A program made the translations under genes and the position numbers. A DNA stretch of 64,000 nucleotides from Macrostomum hystrix (Eukaryota > Platyhelminthes > Macrostomidae), in the NCBI GenBank assembly GCA_950097015.1, contig CATNEN010000007.1:6868501-6932500 (forward strand), in the 5' to 3' direction. The notes under the pieces were generated by a model that was given only the letters and a program-made list of their open reading frames with translations, did no database searches and was not told where the DNA came from. The first letter of the stretch is position 1; every line of letters begins with the position of its first letter. Positions 10,901-23,513 of this stretch are shown in pieces.

Positions 10901-13130
10901 CCGAGGCGGGCAGCGGCAGTCGCTGCCAGGCGGGGCCGGTCGGACCGATTGGCCAGCAACATAGCTAGGAAGGGCCGCCACTGGCTCAGGTCGGTTAGCT
11001 CGGGTTGCCGGCCCTGTGGGGTAGACGGTTGCAAATATGATTTTCTTGACAAATAAATATAATGAGGTGCGTCGCTTTAAGCTGTAAAAAGTCCAAAAGC
11101 CAGTGACAGGCATACTTACCTGCATGAACTGGTACAGCGACACCAGAGGGTCGCCAGGCTGCATCGCCCTGGCCAGGAATCGTTCGAGCATCCGCGAGTG
11201 CAGCCCGGCATCCATCTGGTGCGCCAGGAACAGGGCCTGGCCCCACAAACCGCGCCGGCTGGCGTACTCCAGAGCCTCCCGCTTGCGGCCGTACATCAGC
11301 AGCTTCCGGAATCTGTCCAGCCGTTTCTCAGCTTCGGCTTCGACTTCGTCGCGTTGTCTGACCGCCTGAGAGAGCGCGGCAGCAGCCGCCGCGGCGAGCT
11401 CAGGATTCTGCTGCTGCAGGGCCGTCGGGCTGGTCCGTCCGCTAGCTGGCTCACTGGGCGGTAGCGAGGCGAAAGCGTCCATAGCAACGTCAGCCGCGGA
11501 CGCGTCTAGGCCAGCTGACAAACCGTTACGATAGTTGGAGGTGCGAGGCTCGTGACCCTCGAGCAGCAGGTCGGAGAGGTCGCTGCCCGCGGCGATCTGC
11601 AGTTTTGAAGGTCAAACAGCTCAATTATGAGTACGTTATAGACGTAATCTCAAAACCGGTTAGGCTAACTTACGCCATTGTTCCTAACTAGAAAGTCAAG
11701 AAATCCGATCAACAGCGCGGCGTCCTCCCAGTCGGTGTCGGCGAGCCGCTCGTGCATCTCCAGCAGCTTGGCGTTGAGGTAGGCTCGAACTTCGCTTTTT
11801 AACGTCTCGCCGGGTGAGAGCGGGCCCGGATAGGCGGCGAAGTCGGCCCGGTCCCATTCGGCTGTCAGGCAGGCGCTGTCGAACAGGTGCACTCTAGCTG
11901 GCTCGCCCTCGTCTGGCCGGGCCGGTGGCACCTGGACGGCCAGGCCCGGACATGACAGAGATAGGCGAGTGTGCGGCAGGCTGTGCTTGAGTGGCGTGCA
12001 GCGGCCAGGTGTCTCCGACTCGGCGGCAGCCTCCGCCTGCGAGTTGGGAAAATTTGGGTGCTTGCAGAATTATCTGAGATAATTCCTGCCGAGCTAGAAC
12101 TATCAGGTGATTCTGCGATTCTACAGGTGATTATGGGGTTCTGGGAAGACTACAGTAGATTTTGGGAATGTGAGCAGAGTACAGTTGATTCTAGGACTGT
12201 CAAAAGACTACAGGTATTTCTGGTAATGTGAGAAGACTAAAGCTTATTATGGGGATCTGGAAAGACGACCGGTAACTAAGGGGATCAGGCAAGACTATTA
12301 AATAAGCGGACTTGATCCTGAAAAGTTAGGCTAGGCAAGACAAATGGTCTTCCCAGTCTTGCCAAAGTAGCTGTATAACTTTATCGAATTCCCCTACCTG
12401 GTACTGGCTCAGCAAATATGGATCGAACTGGGCAAGGTACTGCCTGTACTCCTGCTTTTGTTGCCTGTAGAAATCGGCCTGCAGCGGATTGGCCAGAATA
12501 CAACTTTCAAAATAGTCGTCATATTGTTTTGCCAAACTGGCTATTGTTTGCTGCTGCTGCGGCAGTTGTTGTTGCTGATGATGTTGCTGCTGCGGCAGTT
12601 GTTGTTGATGATGTTGCTGCTGCTGCTGTTTATGATTCTGCTGCTGAACTGCAGTCTGGGAGCTGGCGGCATTGTTGTGCCTCTGAGACGCCTCAGCGGC
12701 GCTGTTCAAGGCGGCGGATCTATAAGGTTTAAAGCCGGCTGCCGTGGCCACCGGCGAAAATTCTGTGCCAGCCGCGCCATCGCGGTACAAAAAGCCCGTG
12801 CTAGTGTTGACCTGTTGAAAATTCGCGTCAAAATTTAAAGAAATTTTCTTAATAGAAAAATATTTTTCGATAGCAGATTGTAAATAATATTCTAAATTGA
12901 GAGTGAATTCCTTTAATCACCTGCTGCTGCAGTGGCCCAGTGGCATGCGAGCTGTTTGTATCTGGCGATGGCCCTGAGCTAGGCATTAATCGCTCTGATA
13001 CCTGTCTGGCATGCAGTTGATTTTGCTCCTGTGGCTGTTGCTGTTGCGTTTGCTGCCAAGCTTGTTGTGAAGAAGCAACCTGATTAGCTGGGTTATAAAA
13101 TGAGTAGCGGCTGCCCACTTGTTCAGTCAT
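7983..13130 (-). CDS. SEC16: Sec16, COPII/ER-exit-site scaffold
   Basis: Seven exons, all phase 0: 13130-12921, 12811-12398, 12036-11674, 11596-11120, 11013-10081, 9998-9777 and 9668-7983 (TGA), about 1,434 aa. The start is the ATG at 13128-13130; upstream in-frame codons lack ATG. Order: Gln-rich N-terminus with YDDYFESCILANPLQADFYR, the start of the central domain (LPHTRLSLSCPG, AAGSDLSDLLLEGH), the ACE1 helical segment (GRKREALEYASRRGLWGQAL, DPLVSLYQFMQ), WRPFLAMLLANRSDRP, FLYAVRLLDSGLSEEAFRYC, then a Pro/Gln-rich C-terminus with GMFSRMFGRMFG. In animals Sec16 organises ER exit sites: its central domain binds Sec13 and its tail binds Sec23. The repeats are discussed separately. The central domain is intact, so the gene looks functional. 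Confidence 0.92.
8500..8935 (-). repeat. SEC16: In-frame PYQQPQQQQQ-type repeats in the Sec16 C-terminus
   Basis: The last Sec16 exon has about fifteen tandem 24-27-bp units built from CAG/CAA plus CCGTACCAA. They encode PYQQPQQQQ blocks, with interruptions encoding PYQTTPHEQQ near 8600 and 8725. Unit lengths are multiples of three, so the frame is kept and length polymorphism would be tolerated. Antisense ORFs over this stretch, rich in Leu or Ala, are shadows of the repeat. Confidence 0.9.
12037..12397 (-). other. SEC16 intron 2 with degenerate ~35-bp repeats
   Basis: GT-AG intron. It has loosely repeated segments (AGACTACAG, GATTCTG, TTATGGGG) between about 12070 and 12290. These look like an old decayed minisatellite. 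No coding sequence is seen. Confidence 0.55.
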
Positions 13131-15598
13131 GACCTTTGCTTTGCTTTGCTGATAAAATTTGTATAGCTTGCTGATTGCCAATGAACCTACTTAGCCAGTT
13201 CAGTTGTCACTCTGTAGGCTCAGATCAGGAGAAAATGTACTCTCTGGAAAATATTACAAACAACAATATGGGCTACAATGTTATGTTGTACAAGTCAGGT
13301 CATGTGTTACAAAACTTGCCAAATTATTTAGTTAATAAGTAATACATAACTTATTCCACCTTATAAATGTTATTAAACAATAAAACTGTTCAAACATTTT
13401 AACTGGACTGTGCTATGATAAGCACATCAAAAGCTAGTTTTTCTAACTAGTAAGACATACACAAAGTATGGAATGCTATTGCTTTGACGATGAGCATTGC
13501 ACCAATATAGAATGTTAGGAACTATTTTCAGTTAAGACTAAGCAGAAAGGGCTTTTGTTATTTGAGATAAGCCAATGCTAGCATTAGGTATATCATGGTT
13601 TCATATTTTAAGGCAGCTACTATTTTGTCCTTGAATGTTACTACACAACATAGTTAGCCTATTGAATATTGAGACTTAGGTCAATTAATAAACATTCTTA
13701 ATTTAAATCAAGTCACATCTGAGTATCTTTTTTATTGATTTTGGCCAATTGAAAAGTTTAAATCTTTAAAAGGCCTATACAGACCCTTCATGGATTAATG
13801 TGGCCCTCATTTTGAAAATTAAGGATTTTAAAGTGTTTTAGCTATATTTGATAAGCTTTGAGTTCATGGTGCAGAGTGGTGTAGAGTTTAACCAATTAAG
13901 ATAAGCCAATAAGACTACAAGTATTGTTTATTACAACTTTGTCATAATATACATAATAGCCCTCCAATAAATATGATTATGACAATTTTGTAAAAACAGC
14001 AAAAACATTGCTAGGCCAATCTAGATTAGGGGCCTATTATGGTAAAGAATAGGCCTATGCATTTTGTGGCCCAAATTTGGGGCAGGAGCCCCAATTTGCA
14101 AGCTAGGGTGAAGTTCCCCCTGCCTCACTGGCTATCTAGCCTAACAATAGGTAGCTAGCAGTTGCTTTTTGGTTAGGCTTTAGAACTAGGCTTTAGAACT
14201 ACTTTATGTGTAACAGTATATTTTTATTACATAAAAACAGCAAAAAATCAACAGAAACTATATCAGGCCCTATTTAAACAACTACTACAGATAGCTAGTC
14301 TAGAATAGGGTTGTAAAACAAGTAGGCACTAGACCTAGGCAATTGTTGCAAAAGAAATTTAACACTAACAATCTAGTAGGCCCCTACCCCTAGTTGACGT
14401 TCATTTTATAAAAGTTTATTTAACTTATATCTTTATTGTCTGTTGTCTGCTCTGCTAGTGCTTATATATGTGAAATACATTGAACTTATTAAAACTAGAA
14501 TTTTAAAAGCTACAGATCAAAATCATTGGGTATCTTAAAAGGCTAACCATCCCTATCATAAAACCCTTGCTAGATCTTGCTACGTCGATCGAGACATGTG
14601 TTATCATCAAAATTTAAAAGTGAGAATGAAAATTAATTCGATCCCCAATTATTCGTATATTCTTAATTTTTATATTACAGGGATAGTTTCTAAATAGTTT
14701 TAGACAAAATTGTGAATAAGCTGCTAATAAATATATAATTTCTGCTCAATCAGATTTTTTGTTATAGTAGCTACAGTGAAAAGCAAATTACAAAAAGCCC
14801 CACTGCATTTTTACTAAGAAGCAGTAGCTGCAGTAGCCCTAATTTGCAACAACTTAATAAATGAAGATCGATTAAAGAAGTCCTTAATTAATTACCTAGT
14901 TCTTACTAGGTTCTTACTAATTATTTCTACTATTTGTAATATCTATTGGTGCTTCAAAGACCGGGACACAAATACATCGGAATCGGATGAAACAAAACTA
15001 AACTGGAGGGTTAGAAAATACGTTTCTGATTACAACAGTAGCGAGGTGGCAACAAATCAGAAAGAAAAGAGGTAGAGAATACGCGCATAAAAAACGATCA
15101 GAGGGGACAAAAAGACTAGGGCTTGGAACTATGTAAATAAGAGAATTGATGAGTGAAGGGATGGCAGACTGAATATGGAGGGAAGAGACTGAGAAGTCTA
15201 TAAATGAGATGTCTATAATAAACAATTATTTAATTTGACATACTTTTTATGCTTAATCACTTTGGGCTCCAGCAGTACGTGACGAAATTGTGTTGGAGAG
15301 CAATGCAACGTCAGTAATCATAGCAATTATCTATCTGTCAAAAGTACGCGCGCTCGTGCGTGCTCGTGCTCGCGCTCGAACAGAAAATATTTAGTTGACG
15401 ATTTAGTCTCTAATTTAGCATACTAAATTTTATCTGTGCAGGAAGTCACTACCACTCTTATCTATGGCAAAATGCTACTTTATCTAATGCAGAACCCCAC
15501 AATCAATTTTCTTTACTATTCATGTTCTTAGATGATTATGCCAGCCAAATCCAATCGTAAACTATGTGTAAGTAAAACATAAAAAGCCTTTATGAGGC
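13131..15598. other. AT-rich spacer between divergent SEC16 and the unknown gene
   Basis: About 2.5 kb of AT-rich DNA between the SEC16 start and the start codon at 15599. It should hold both promoters. I see no ORF with protein-like composition; the 75-codon minus ORF at 14998-15225 is unconvincing. A GCGCTCGTGCG-type purine/pyrimidine run lies near 15350-15380. Confidence 0.4.
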
Positions 15599-17874
15599 AT
15601 GTCACTGGAACTGTTCCAGCAGTTTGTGCGCAACGAGATCGCCAGCGATCCGAATCTAGCCGCGGTTCTAAAACGTAAAGGTGGTCTGCGCCGTTGCAGT
15701 CAGCTATTCGAGGAAGCTGTCACTGACCTTCATTATCGACTCATTCGGCGGGCTGTGCAGCTGCTTTTCTCGCGAGTCAACCGGTCTCGATTGCGCCAAT
15801 TGAATGCCGCAGTGCGTTGCCGAACAGCTACCGAAGACGGCTGCTGCAAGACGAAGTATGCGTCCACCGACTCCACGTGTACGGAAACGCATAGCAGGAA
15901 CGATAGCCCAGCCTGCTCACAGTACTCCGAGTGCTCACATGCCAGTGACAGTCACAATATAGTCACAATATATAGTCACAACATCAACGGCAGTGCACGA
16001 AGAGACACTCAATCGAACAATTCTCGGTGAGCCAAATTTTTCCTATAATTAATTTTATTTGCACTGCACAAACCGGTGCGGTTGACAATCACATTTGCTA
16101 ATAGATGAGCATCAGTATCTAGTTCTCTGATTATCCTATTTTATTGGTACGTGCCGAAGATTTTAATTGTCAAAACAAGAATGAACAAGAATGTGCTGAA
16201 AACCCAAAAGCAACTGAATTCGCAGTCATTCTGTCTCTGATACCATGAAAAAAAGTTAAATTATAGATACCATAACAATTCTGACATTTTTCAGAAATCT
16301 TAGACGGTCGCCAACAAGTTGCGGTGTCAGTGGCGGCAACAGCAGATGGAATCAACAGCGAACAGAGCCACTGGGTTGTCCACAGCAGAAAAACAATCAG
16401 CAGACGATGTTTCAACCTCGACAAGCGCTCGGACAGTGTCGGATCGAATTGAAGAGAGACCAGTCGCCAAAACTGCTGCCGCAGCCGCCGCATTCTCAAG
16501 TACCGCTGCTAGTGCCGCCCCAGCCGGAGCCGGAGTTGCGCGAAGGCCCGTCTTGCAGCTACCCAACGGCTGGCAGGCACAATCGCCAGGTCATGACCAG
16601 CTGGTACGTGGCCAATATGGACGCCCTGCTAACCAACCTGATGCGCCTGTTTGATAAGATCTACACCGACACTCTGCGAATGTGTGGCACAAGTCCAAGC
16701 GCTCTGCTGGACTTCAAAAGTGCCTTGCCGGACCCCACTCTGCTCAGCATGCAGCAGCGGGCTGGTGGCGATTGGCGGCCAAATTTTATGAGCTGCAAGA
16801 TCGACTTCTTGCTGCACATTGCCACCATGGTTTATCGGAACACGCAAGACCTGCGCTGCGGCTGCCCGTGCCCAGAGCCAGTCGACCCGTGCGCTCCAAG
16901 AAATCAACCAGCGCCGTGCTCAGAGCCAGCGGAGCCGTGCGCCCCAAGAACTCAACCAGCGCCTTGCAGGTTAGCTTTGCAGCTTAACTGCTTTTTACAG
17001 GTGCAGTTGGGTTCCCCCTGCTGAACCAAGCCTTACTAAGAACACGAACAGGACTGACAAGCTTACACTGACGATTGCCATGGTACACAAACTGCACGGC
17101 ATGTGCCATGATTGTTGAAAGTCGTTTTTGCCATCATGGTTCACAACACAATGCATAATGACTGGACCCATGTGTACGCCCCGCAGGTTAAATCTGACGT
17201 TTCCTAAGGAGCAACAACAATTCAGGTGGCAGCCACAGCAGCAGCAGAGGCAACACAAGCCAGCTTTGTTTCGAGATAGTCGAACAACAAATTGCAACAA
17301 TTCCACAGCCGCCACGTCAACGACTACGGACGAACTCGATGAAGGCAGTGAAAGCAGCACGCAGCACAGTTGCAGCTGTGAGCAATGTACAGGCCAAGGC
17401 CAGGATGCTCAAACAAACGGCTGCGATGCTCGATCAGCCAGCGAAAGCTCGTGGACCAACCAATGCAACAGTTGCAATGGAAAAAGTGTGCCCAGCAAGA
17501 GTAGCCGGCTCAAGTCCAGTCAGGCGCGGCAGCAGCAGCAAAAAGCTGTCTATAATGTAGAAAAGTCGTTTCGATTTGCAGCTTCTTTGAGGAAAAACGT
17601 CAGAACAAATGGTAGTGCAGGGTCCGACGTAACAAGGACTCGAAGAGCCAGTCGAGCAATCAAACCAGCTGCTGCAATCTTGCGGGCGAAGCAGCGCCAG
17701 CGGCAGACACCGTCACGTCAGAAAAATGTGGTCGTGTTAAGATCCAAAGCGTTTGTAACAAGAAGTTATTCGACCAGCGAGTCCGACAGTTCAACTTCCG
17801 CCACTTCGCAGTTTTTAAGTTGCAGCAATGCGACAGGCAATGCCAAAAACTGCGGTCTGTGGCTCAACTGTTGA
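15599..17874 (+). CDS. Hypothetical protein, three exons, Cys/Ser/Arg-rich C-terminus
   Basis: Exons 15599-16026, 16295-16969 and 17187-17874 (TGA) join with phases 2 and 2 into about 596 aa. The ATG at 15599 opens a helical, basic N-terminus (SLELFQQFVRNEIASDPN, AVLKRKGGLRR). The middle has a Pro-rich stretch, then a possible globular helical part (TSWYVANMDALLTNLMRLF, CKIDFLLHIATMVYR). A duplicated PEPVDPCAPRNQPAPC / EPAEPCAPRTQPAPC pair ends exon 2. Exon 3 carries short Cys clusters (CSCEQC, CNSCNGK) followed by a basic Ser/Arg/Lys-rich tail. The exon-3 acceptor could also be at 17226, giving 13 fewer residues. I do not recognise a family. Coding character is supported by frame continuity and splice signals only. 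Confidence 0.6.
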
Positions 17875-18507
17875 TTTGGTCCACTAAGAGTGTCTTGTCT
17901 GTCATTTTCTTTTCAGTTCCTATACCCATCTCTAACATAACTTATCATGAGCAAACATACCCCTTAGTTTTCCATTAGTGGGTTAAATTAAGAACTCGGA
18001 CATTTAGACTAGTAAAACTCTAGTAAACAATCGAAAATGAAGAATTATAAATGAACATTAATCAGCTAAGCTAAGGCAAGTAAAAGCATGACAATGGAAA
18101 GACATTTGGTAAATTGTGACGCGTTCGTTTTAGACCGTCCTAGAGAATTTGACAGCAAAGACATTCTCCTTTCTACTGAGTGAGTAGCAAGCTTCGAATG
18201 TTGAATTAACGTTTTCAAATTTATTTTCAGTAAGAGAAGAACTGCTATTGTGAACAGAACTTGTGCGTTTTTTATGTGCTTTCCTTCTTTTCTATTAAGT
18301 TGTTTCCCCAAATCACTTGTATCAGCCCTTGCGTCATGTTGTTTGGTAACAGCAACTTTTGAGCATTTCATAGATAATAAAATATACATTAGAAATATTG
18401 CAGTAAATTGTATCATCAGACTGAAATGAAGTGTAAAAAGATATTTTTAGTGATATAAGCATTTACTAAGTATCCATACTTTAATTTCAAAGCGAAAATT
18501 TGTTATT

Positions 18508-18590
18508 AGTCCGCGGTCTGAATAGCAGCGGCAGTTCCACACTCGCATCAATAGGAGTCCTGTGTTCGAATCCTGTCATAAAAATATTTT
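18508..18590 (+). other. Weak tRNA-like / SINE-head remnant
   Basis: The stretch contains GGTCTGAATAGCAGC (box-A-like) and GTGTTCGAATCCTG (box-B-like) at roughly tRNA spacing. The T stem does not pair properly, so it is not annotated as a functional tRNA. It may be the head of a degraded SINE. Confidence 0.25.
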
Positions 18591-19127
18591 TTCCCAATGA
18601 GGGTTGTCACTCCAGCAAAGCTTTTGCAATTCTATACAATAAAATGAGGCGAAAAATGTTCAGATAAATTAGCTGCACACAGTTGTGAGTCAAAGCATTG
18701 CTAGCAAAACTGAACCAAAGCTCAATGAGCTGCGATGTCGGAGGTCCGTGGTGGTTGAAGTTTTCTGAAACTCCGAGTAGCGATCAAGATTGTTTGGATC
18801 CGACACCAAAAGCTGTCATTCAAAAGACAAAAAAATGAGAATTAGCCCATTTTGAAAATTTGAAAGAAGAAATCTACCACTGACCTGCTCTCCATGAGAT
18901 CTTCCATGGGCCACAATACACTACGAGTATTGGAAGTAAAGGCAATGAAATGGAATGAAAAACTAGCAGTGATGCAGAAGATACTAGTGCTATCTGACTC
19001 AAACCATTAACTAGAACATTTTAAAAGGCAAGTAAATACAAAAATGTATTAGCAAACCTGACAGATATAAATTTACACAATTCAGACACGCTAGGACCAC
19101 TAGGAGTAGGTCTACTCCTAAAGTTCC

Positions 19128-19210
19128 TTGCAGACACGATGCACACCAATCAGACACGATGCACACCTGTTAGACATGATGCACACCTATCACACATGCT
19201 ACACACCTTT
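19128..19210. repeat. Short tandem repeat, ~20-bp unit
   Basis: Four imperfect units of the type CAGACACGATGCACACC separated by 3-4 variable bases. Confidence 0.7.
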
Positions 19211-19384
19211 CTATCGAATTGCAAAAAGCTGAACCTGTGCACAGAAAGCAGAGATCCTGGCACGGAAATGTTTGATCGTTAACGCATCCTTAGCATCAGG
19301 GTGATGCTGCTAGCAAATCAGAGAAGATAAATCGATAATGTTTGGAATAGAAATGCGCCAGATCTGCTTCGCTAAATCGGCCGC

Positions 19385-21022
19385 TCAGTTCAGCTTCAGT
19401 GGCTTCCATGTGTCGCCACGGCTGCCGCTCGACGACTCGTTGGCCTCCTCGTGCTCAGCCTCGGCCAGGCTGACCTCCTGAAAGAAGGCGTCGCCGTTGG
19501 GCCCAGCGCCGGAGTCGGACTGCCGCCGAACCGTGACGGAGTTGAAGCTGGTTTCTGCCAGGGCGACAGGGCCGTTGCCAGAGACGAACGCATCGCCTGA
19601 CAGGACGCCGTTGCTGCCGCCGTGTCCTGACGCCTGAAAAGGTGTGTCCGGCAGGATGGTGAGGCGTGAGTACTTGCACCGGCTGTCCTCTCGGTACTGC
19701 AGCCAGGACTCGTGGCGCAGCTGGCCCAGCGTCACCAGCGCAGTCGCCACCTGCACCAGGGCGGCTGCCGTCAGGGTAATGGCATCCGGCCGCTGGCCCG
19801 CCACCAAGAAGCCGATCAGCTGGACCAGCGAAACAGTCGCGCTCCAGGCAAGCTGGAAAATGCGGGACCTCTCAGAGCGCAGCCAGTGGAGCAGCGTCGG
19901 CAGGCCAGTGATGAGTCCGACGATGCCAGCAATGACCAATGGAGCGTCGCCAGGGCGAAGCGGCGGTAGGCTAAGCGGCTTTGTCACGACCAGTGGCTGG
20001 AGGACAATACACGAGACGCAAAGTAGGCCGGCCGTCAGCGCCAGCAGCGGCAGGGCGGAGACTCCGCCAAGCTTCCAGTACACAACGGTTACTGCCACCG
20101 CCAGAAAGATGGCTGCGGCTGCGCAGCCGGCAAACTCGACCGGTGGTGTCGGCGGCAATGATCGGAATTCGACGATCTGAGTAATATTATTATTGGCGCT
20201 GGCAGCAAGTCTGGGAGTCGCAAGAAGCGCCGCCCTCAGAAATGAAGGCCGAGCGAGCAGGCAGAGATTTACCACAGAGACTGCGGCCGCCAGCAGGCCG
20301 TACTTGGTGCAGGCGGTCTGCAGCACAAAGCACAACGGCAGAGACATGACACCAGCGTAGCTGAAGAAAATGCAAGCCGCATCGGCAGCCACTGGAAGGC
20401 GCTGGACGGCACGCAAGCCGAGCTGGCAGCTGGCGCAGAGCAGCGCGGCGGAGCAGAGCAGGGGGCGCCAGTGGAACCGCACAGCTGGCGCCACGTTGCC
20501 GTGCTGAAAGTGGCGTAGCAGGAGGCCGGCGCAGGCTGCTAGAAAGAGCGGCGCCGACGCTGCGAACAACAGCTGGTGGCTCGGTGCGCGAAGGGCAGCC
20601 AGTCGGCCCGCGCACCAAAACGCGGTCGCCCAGCAGCAGGCAGCGCACAGGCCCCAGGCCAGTGGCGGGATGAAGTTGAGCAGCTTCCGGCGCAGGTAGC
20701 CGGAGCAGGTGAGGTCGTAGTCGCCCATCGCCGCCTCCTCGTCGACTTCTTCTTCATCCTCCTCCTCCTCGGCCATCTCGTTCGCGCCATCCGCACGATG
20801 CGTTTCGGATGGATCCTCTAGCACCTGGTCCATCGGCACCGCCGCCGGCTCCATGACCTGCACCGCTGCAGCCACTGGAGTTGACGCTGAGGACGATGTC
20901 ATCTCAGCAACTGTTGACGCGTTTCGATTATTCATACTGGCGAGAGAAGCGGCTGCATTGGCTCGAGTCTGGCTGGCGTAAGATATAGACCCAGTGCGAC
21001 CAAGTGCCAACCAACAATGCAC
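19385..21022 (-). CDS. EamA/DMT-type multi-TM transporter (SLC35-like), intronless
   Basis: A single 545-codon ORF. The N-terminal ~115 residues are cytosolic-looking, with an acidic run around residues 83-97. About ten hydrophobic segments follow, from roughly residue 115 (ALAWGLCAACCWATAFW) to residue 430, ending in a ~105-residue polar tail. The two-half layout and the segment RAVQRLPVAADAACIFFSYA resemble the conserved EamA stretch where the third and fourth helices of each half meet. EamA proteins include nucleotide-sugar and metabolite transporters; the SLC35G subgroup is often single-exon. Substrate is unknown. The ATG at 21022 is the most upstream; an internal ATG 30 codons on (MNNRNAS) is also possible. 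Confidence 0.65.
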   Translation of the reverse strand: MHCWLALGRTGSISYASQTRANAAASLASMNNRNASTVAEMTSSSASTPVAAAVQVMEPAAVPMDQVLEDPSETHRADGANEMAEEEEDEEEVDEEAAMGDYDLTCSGYLRRKLLNFIPPLAWGLCAACCWATAFWCAGRLAALRAPSHQLLFAASAPLFLAACAGLLLRHFQHGNVAPAVRFHWRPLLCSAALLCASCQLGLRAVQRLPVAADAACIFFSYAGVMSLPLCFVLQTACTKYGLLAAAVSVVNLCLLARPSFLRAALLATPRLAASANNNITQIVEFRSLPPTPPVEFAGCAAAAIFLAVAVTVVYWKLGGVSALPLLALTAGLLCVSCIVLQPLVVTKPLSLPPLRPGDAPLVIAGIVGLITGLPTLLHWLRSERSRIFQLAWSATVSLVQLIGFLVAGQRPDAITLTAAALVQVATALVTLGQLRHESWLQYREDSRCKYSRLTILPDTPFQASGHGGSNGVLSGDAFVSGNGPVALAETSFNSVTVRRQSDSGAGPNGDAFFQEVSLAEAEHEEANESSSGSRGDTWKPLKLN

Positions 21023-22700
21023 TCCGATAGGTGCGGGATAACTTTACCGCACGCAGCAAGCGGCAGGTGTTGAAGAGTGCCACTCGTTACTCCGCGATTA
21101 GAGTTGTCGGGCTTAGGTCACCGCGGGGTCGAAGACAGCAGGAGCGAGTAAACTAATTGGGGACTGTGAGAGGAAAAATTCTTATCCAGTTTTTGAGCCA
21201 ATATCTGGACATTGGGGAGGAGGCGGCGCTGTCTGGGAATAGGGATACAATCGAACAGCGCAGAAGAAGAGGGTCTAAATGAAGGACGCCGGAGTCCACG
21301 TGACCGCCTGCTCAACTGCGCGGGAGTATCTGGCGAGTGCGGCAGTCGCAACGCGCACCGTTTTAAGTTGAGTGGCTCGCAACCCAGCCCACCCCATTGG
21401 GGTGGGGGCGAAGGATCGCTCCCATCCCCAACCCCTAGACGTGGAGGGGAGCGGGTTTAGCAGCTCCAGCAACAAACAACCTGCACAGGAGCCCGATCTG
21501 ATCCATTTCGCTCCAGTGTTTTTCAGGCAAGAAATTTGTTGGGACAGACTGTTTAGTAGTGGTGGAAGCAAGCAAGACTTGGTGGCGTGTGTCTAGGGCC
21601 CTGGAGGCAGTCGCCCATGCGCCCTCCCAATCCAATCTCCCATGTTGCATTTCACCTGTTCCACCCTGTCGGCAGTTTTTTTATTCCTCTCTCCTCTCCT
21701 ATTCTTCTGTCTCTATTCCTAACTTTATTCGCTCGCTTAACATGGTAGTAAAGAGTGAGCAGATACGAGTGTGCGAGAACTGCACTGGGAGTTACTCTCG
21801 TGCTGCGTGCGCGCGGTAAGCGGAACGGCAGGCCAATAGCTGTGTCAGGCTGTGTTGCGCTAAATAATCGGGCTGCTAATTTTCTGAAACCAGCCCTCAG
21901 CATGTTCTAGTATTAATGAAGCCAATTAGTGCCAATAGTCTAGTACTAGAGTGCCTCAGCAAATCAGAGTAACATTATAATGATTTCCTTTTCATCAGGA
22001 TACGGTCGAGTATCAGGAGACACAGTCCCTACAACAGGAGAAGCAGTAACCATTTTTAGCCTCTTTGCTTCCGAAATTGCGGAGTTACCAGGACACAGAA
22101 ACATACAAACCTTGAGCTCCGTCAAAGCGGAGCATTGCGGAAAAAGGGAGATCAATCGAGCACAAGCGCAGCTTGTGCCTTTGCAGAGACAATAAGAAGG
22201 GAGAAATGGCGTGATCTTCCGACACGCTGGGCCACCTGGTAGCTAAAAATAGCAACGAAAAGGGGTTCCCCGGCACTTTGGAGTTCCTCCTGTCTCAATA
22301 AAGCGTTACATTTTTATTGTAGTTCTCGACAAGTGCCGCTTTTGTATTTTTTACAGAAAAAGAAGTAAGATTTTTCACTTATAATTCAATGAATTATTGT
22401 AAGTAATTTACGATATTTCTGTGAAAAACTGTTAACTTTTCCGTGTTAACACAAAGAATGTGTATTTATTGAGCTATTTACTCTTGAATGGCATGAAGCA
22501 GTAAAATGTCCCATGGAAATTAATTCTAGGAAATCTGCTCGAGCGGCACAAACTGAATCTTATGTACAACCGCAGTTTCTGTAAGAACAAAATTACTTCT
22601 ATTTTTATGTGTAAGGAAATCAGTTGTCAACCGATTTATTGATTTGCTGATCAATCCGGTTAAGTTGCCCTTAGCCAGTTATGGGAAAGATCGCAAATGA
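21023..22700. other. Spacer upstream of the transporter gene
   Basis: This should contain the transporter promoter. C/T- and G-rich patches occur (about 21380-21480, 21660-21720). Several short overlapping ORFs exist on both strands, but none looks like a protein domain. Confidence 0.4.
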
Positions 22701-22704
22701 TACT

Positions 22705-23362
22705 ACGATTGGTTGATCTCCCTATCGATTGATCTCCCTATCGATTGATCTCCCTATCGATTGATCTCCCTATCGATTGATCTCCCTATCGATTGATCTC
22801 CCTATCGATTGATCTCCCTATCGATTGATCTCCCTATCGATTGATCTCCCTATCGATTGATCTCCCTATCGATTGATCTCCCAATCGATTGATCTCCCTA
22901 TCGATTGATCTCCCTATCGATTGATCTCCCTATCGATTGATCTCCCTATCGATTGATCTCCCTATCGATTGATCTCCCTATCGATTGATCTCCCTATCGA
23001 TTGATCTCCCTATCGATTGATCTCCCTATCGATTGATCTCCCTATCGATTGATCTCCCTATCGATTGATCTCCCTATCGATTGATCTCCCTATCGATTGA
23101 TCTCCCTATCGATTGATCTCCCTATCGATTGATCTCCTTATCGATTGATCTCCCTATCGATTGATCTCCCTATCGATTGATCTCCCTATCGATTGATCTC
23201 CCTATCGATTGATCTCCCTATCGATTGATCTCCCTATCGATTGATCTCCCTATCGATTGATCTCCCTATCGATTGATCTCCCTATCGATTGATCTCCCTA
23301 TCGATTGATCTCCCTCCCTATCGATTGATCTCCTGATAGATTGATCTTCCGATCGATTGATT
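22705..23362. repeat. Minisatellite, 16-bp unit TTGATCTCCCTATCGA
   Basis: About 40 nearly perfect copies, with single-base variants (for example CCAATCGA near 22880 and CCTTATCGA near 23135) and one inserted CCC near 23315. The array ends about 150 bp downstream of the ZU5-Death gene stop codon. Very low divergence between units implies recent homogenisation. Confidence 0.97.
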
Positions 23363-23513
23363 GGGTATTTGGCTAACTGATCATGAGCTTTAAAGTCTCA
23401 AATTCATCAGCAAACCAATTCATGGAAGGATTGAGCAGCGAATTGATTGTTAAGTCTATTGATAAATGTCAGACTCATCAACCTGAGGCCACCAGTTCTC
23501 CGGTGTTCCCGGC

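Larger units (their letters stand above)
17875..19384. other. Spacer between convergent genes
   Basis: AT-rich DNA between the ends of the unknown gene (+) and the transporter gene (-). AATAAA at 18376-18381 on the plus strand is a possible late poly(A) signal for the former. Apart from the tRNA-like remnant and the short repeat listed separately I see nothing here. Confidence 0.4.

Noticed and set aside
18508-18590. Functional tRNA gene
   Set aside because: Box-A- and box-B-like words are present, but no consistent cloverleaf can be folded by eye.
22705-23362. CRISPR-like array of regular repeats
   Set aside because: Units are contiguous with no unique spacers, and the context is eukaryotic. 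The same applies to the other arrays.
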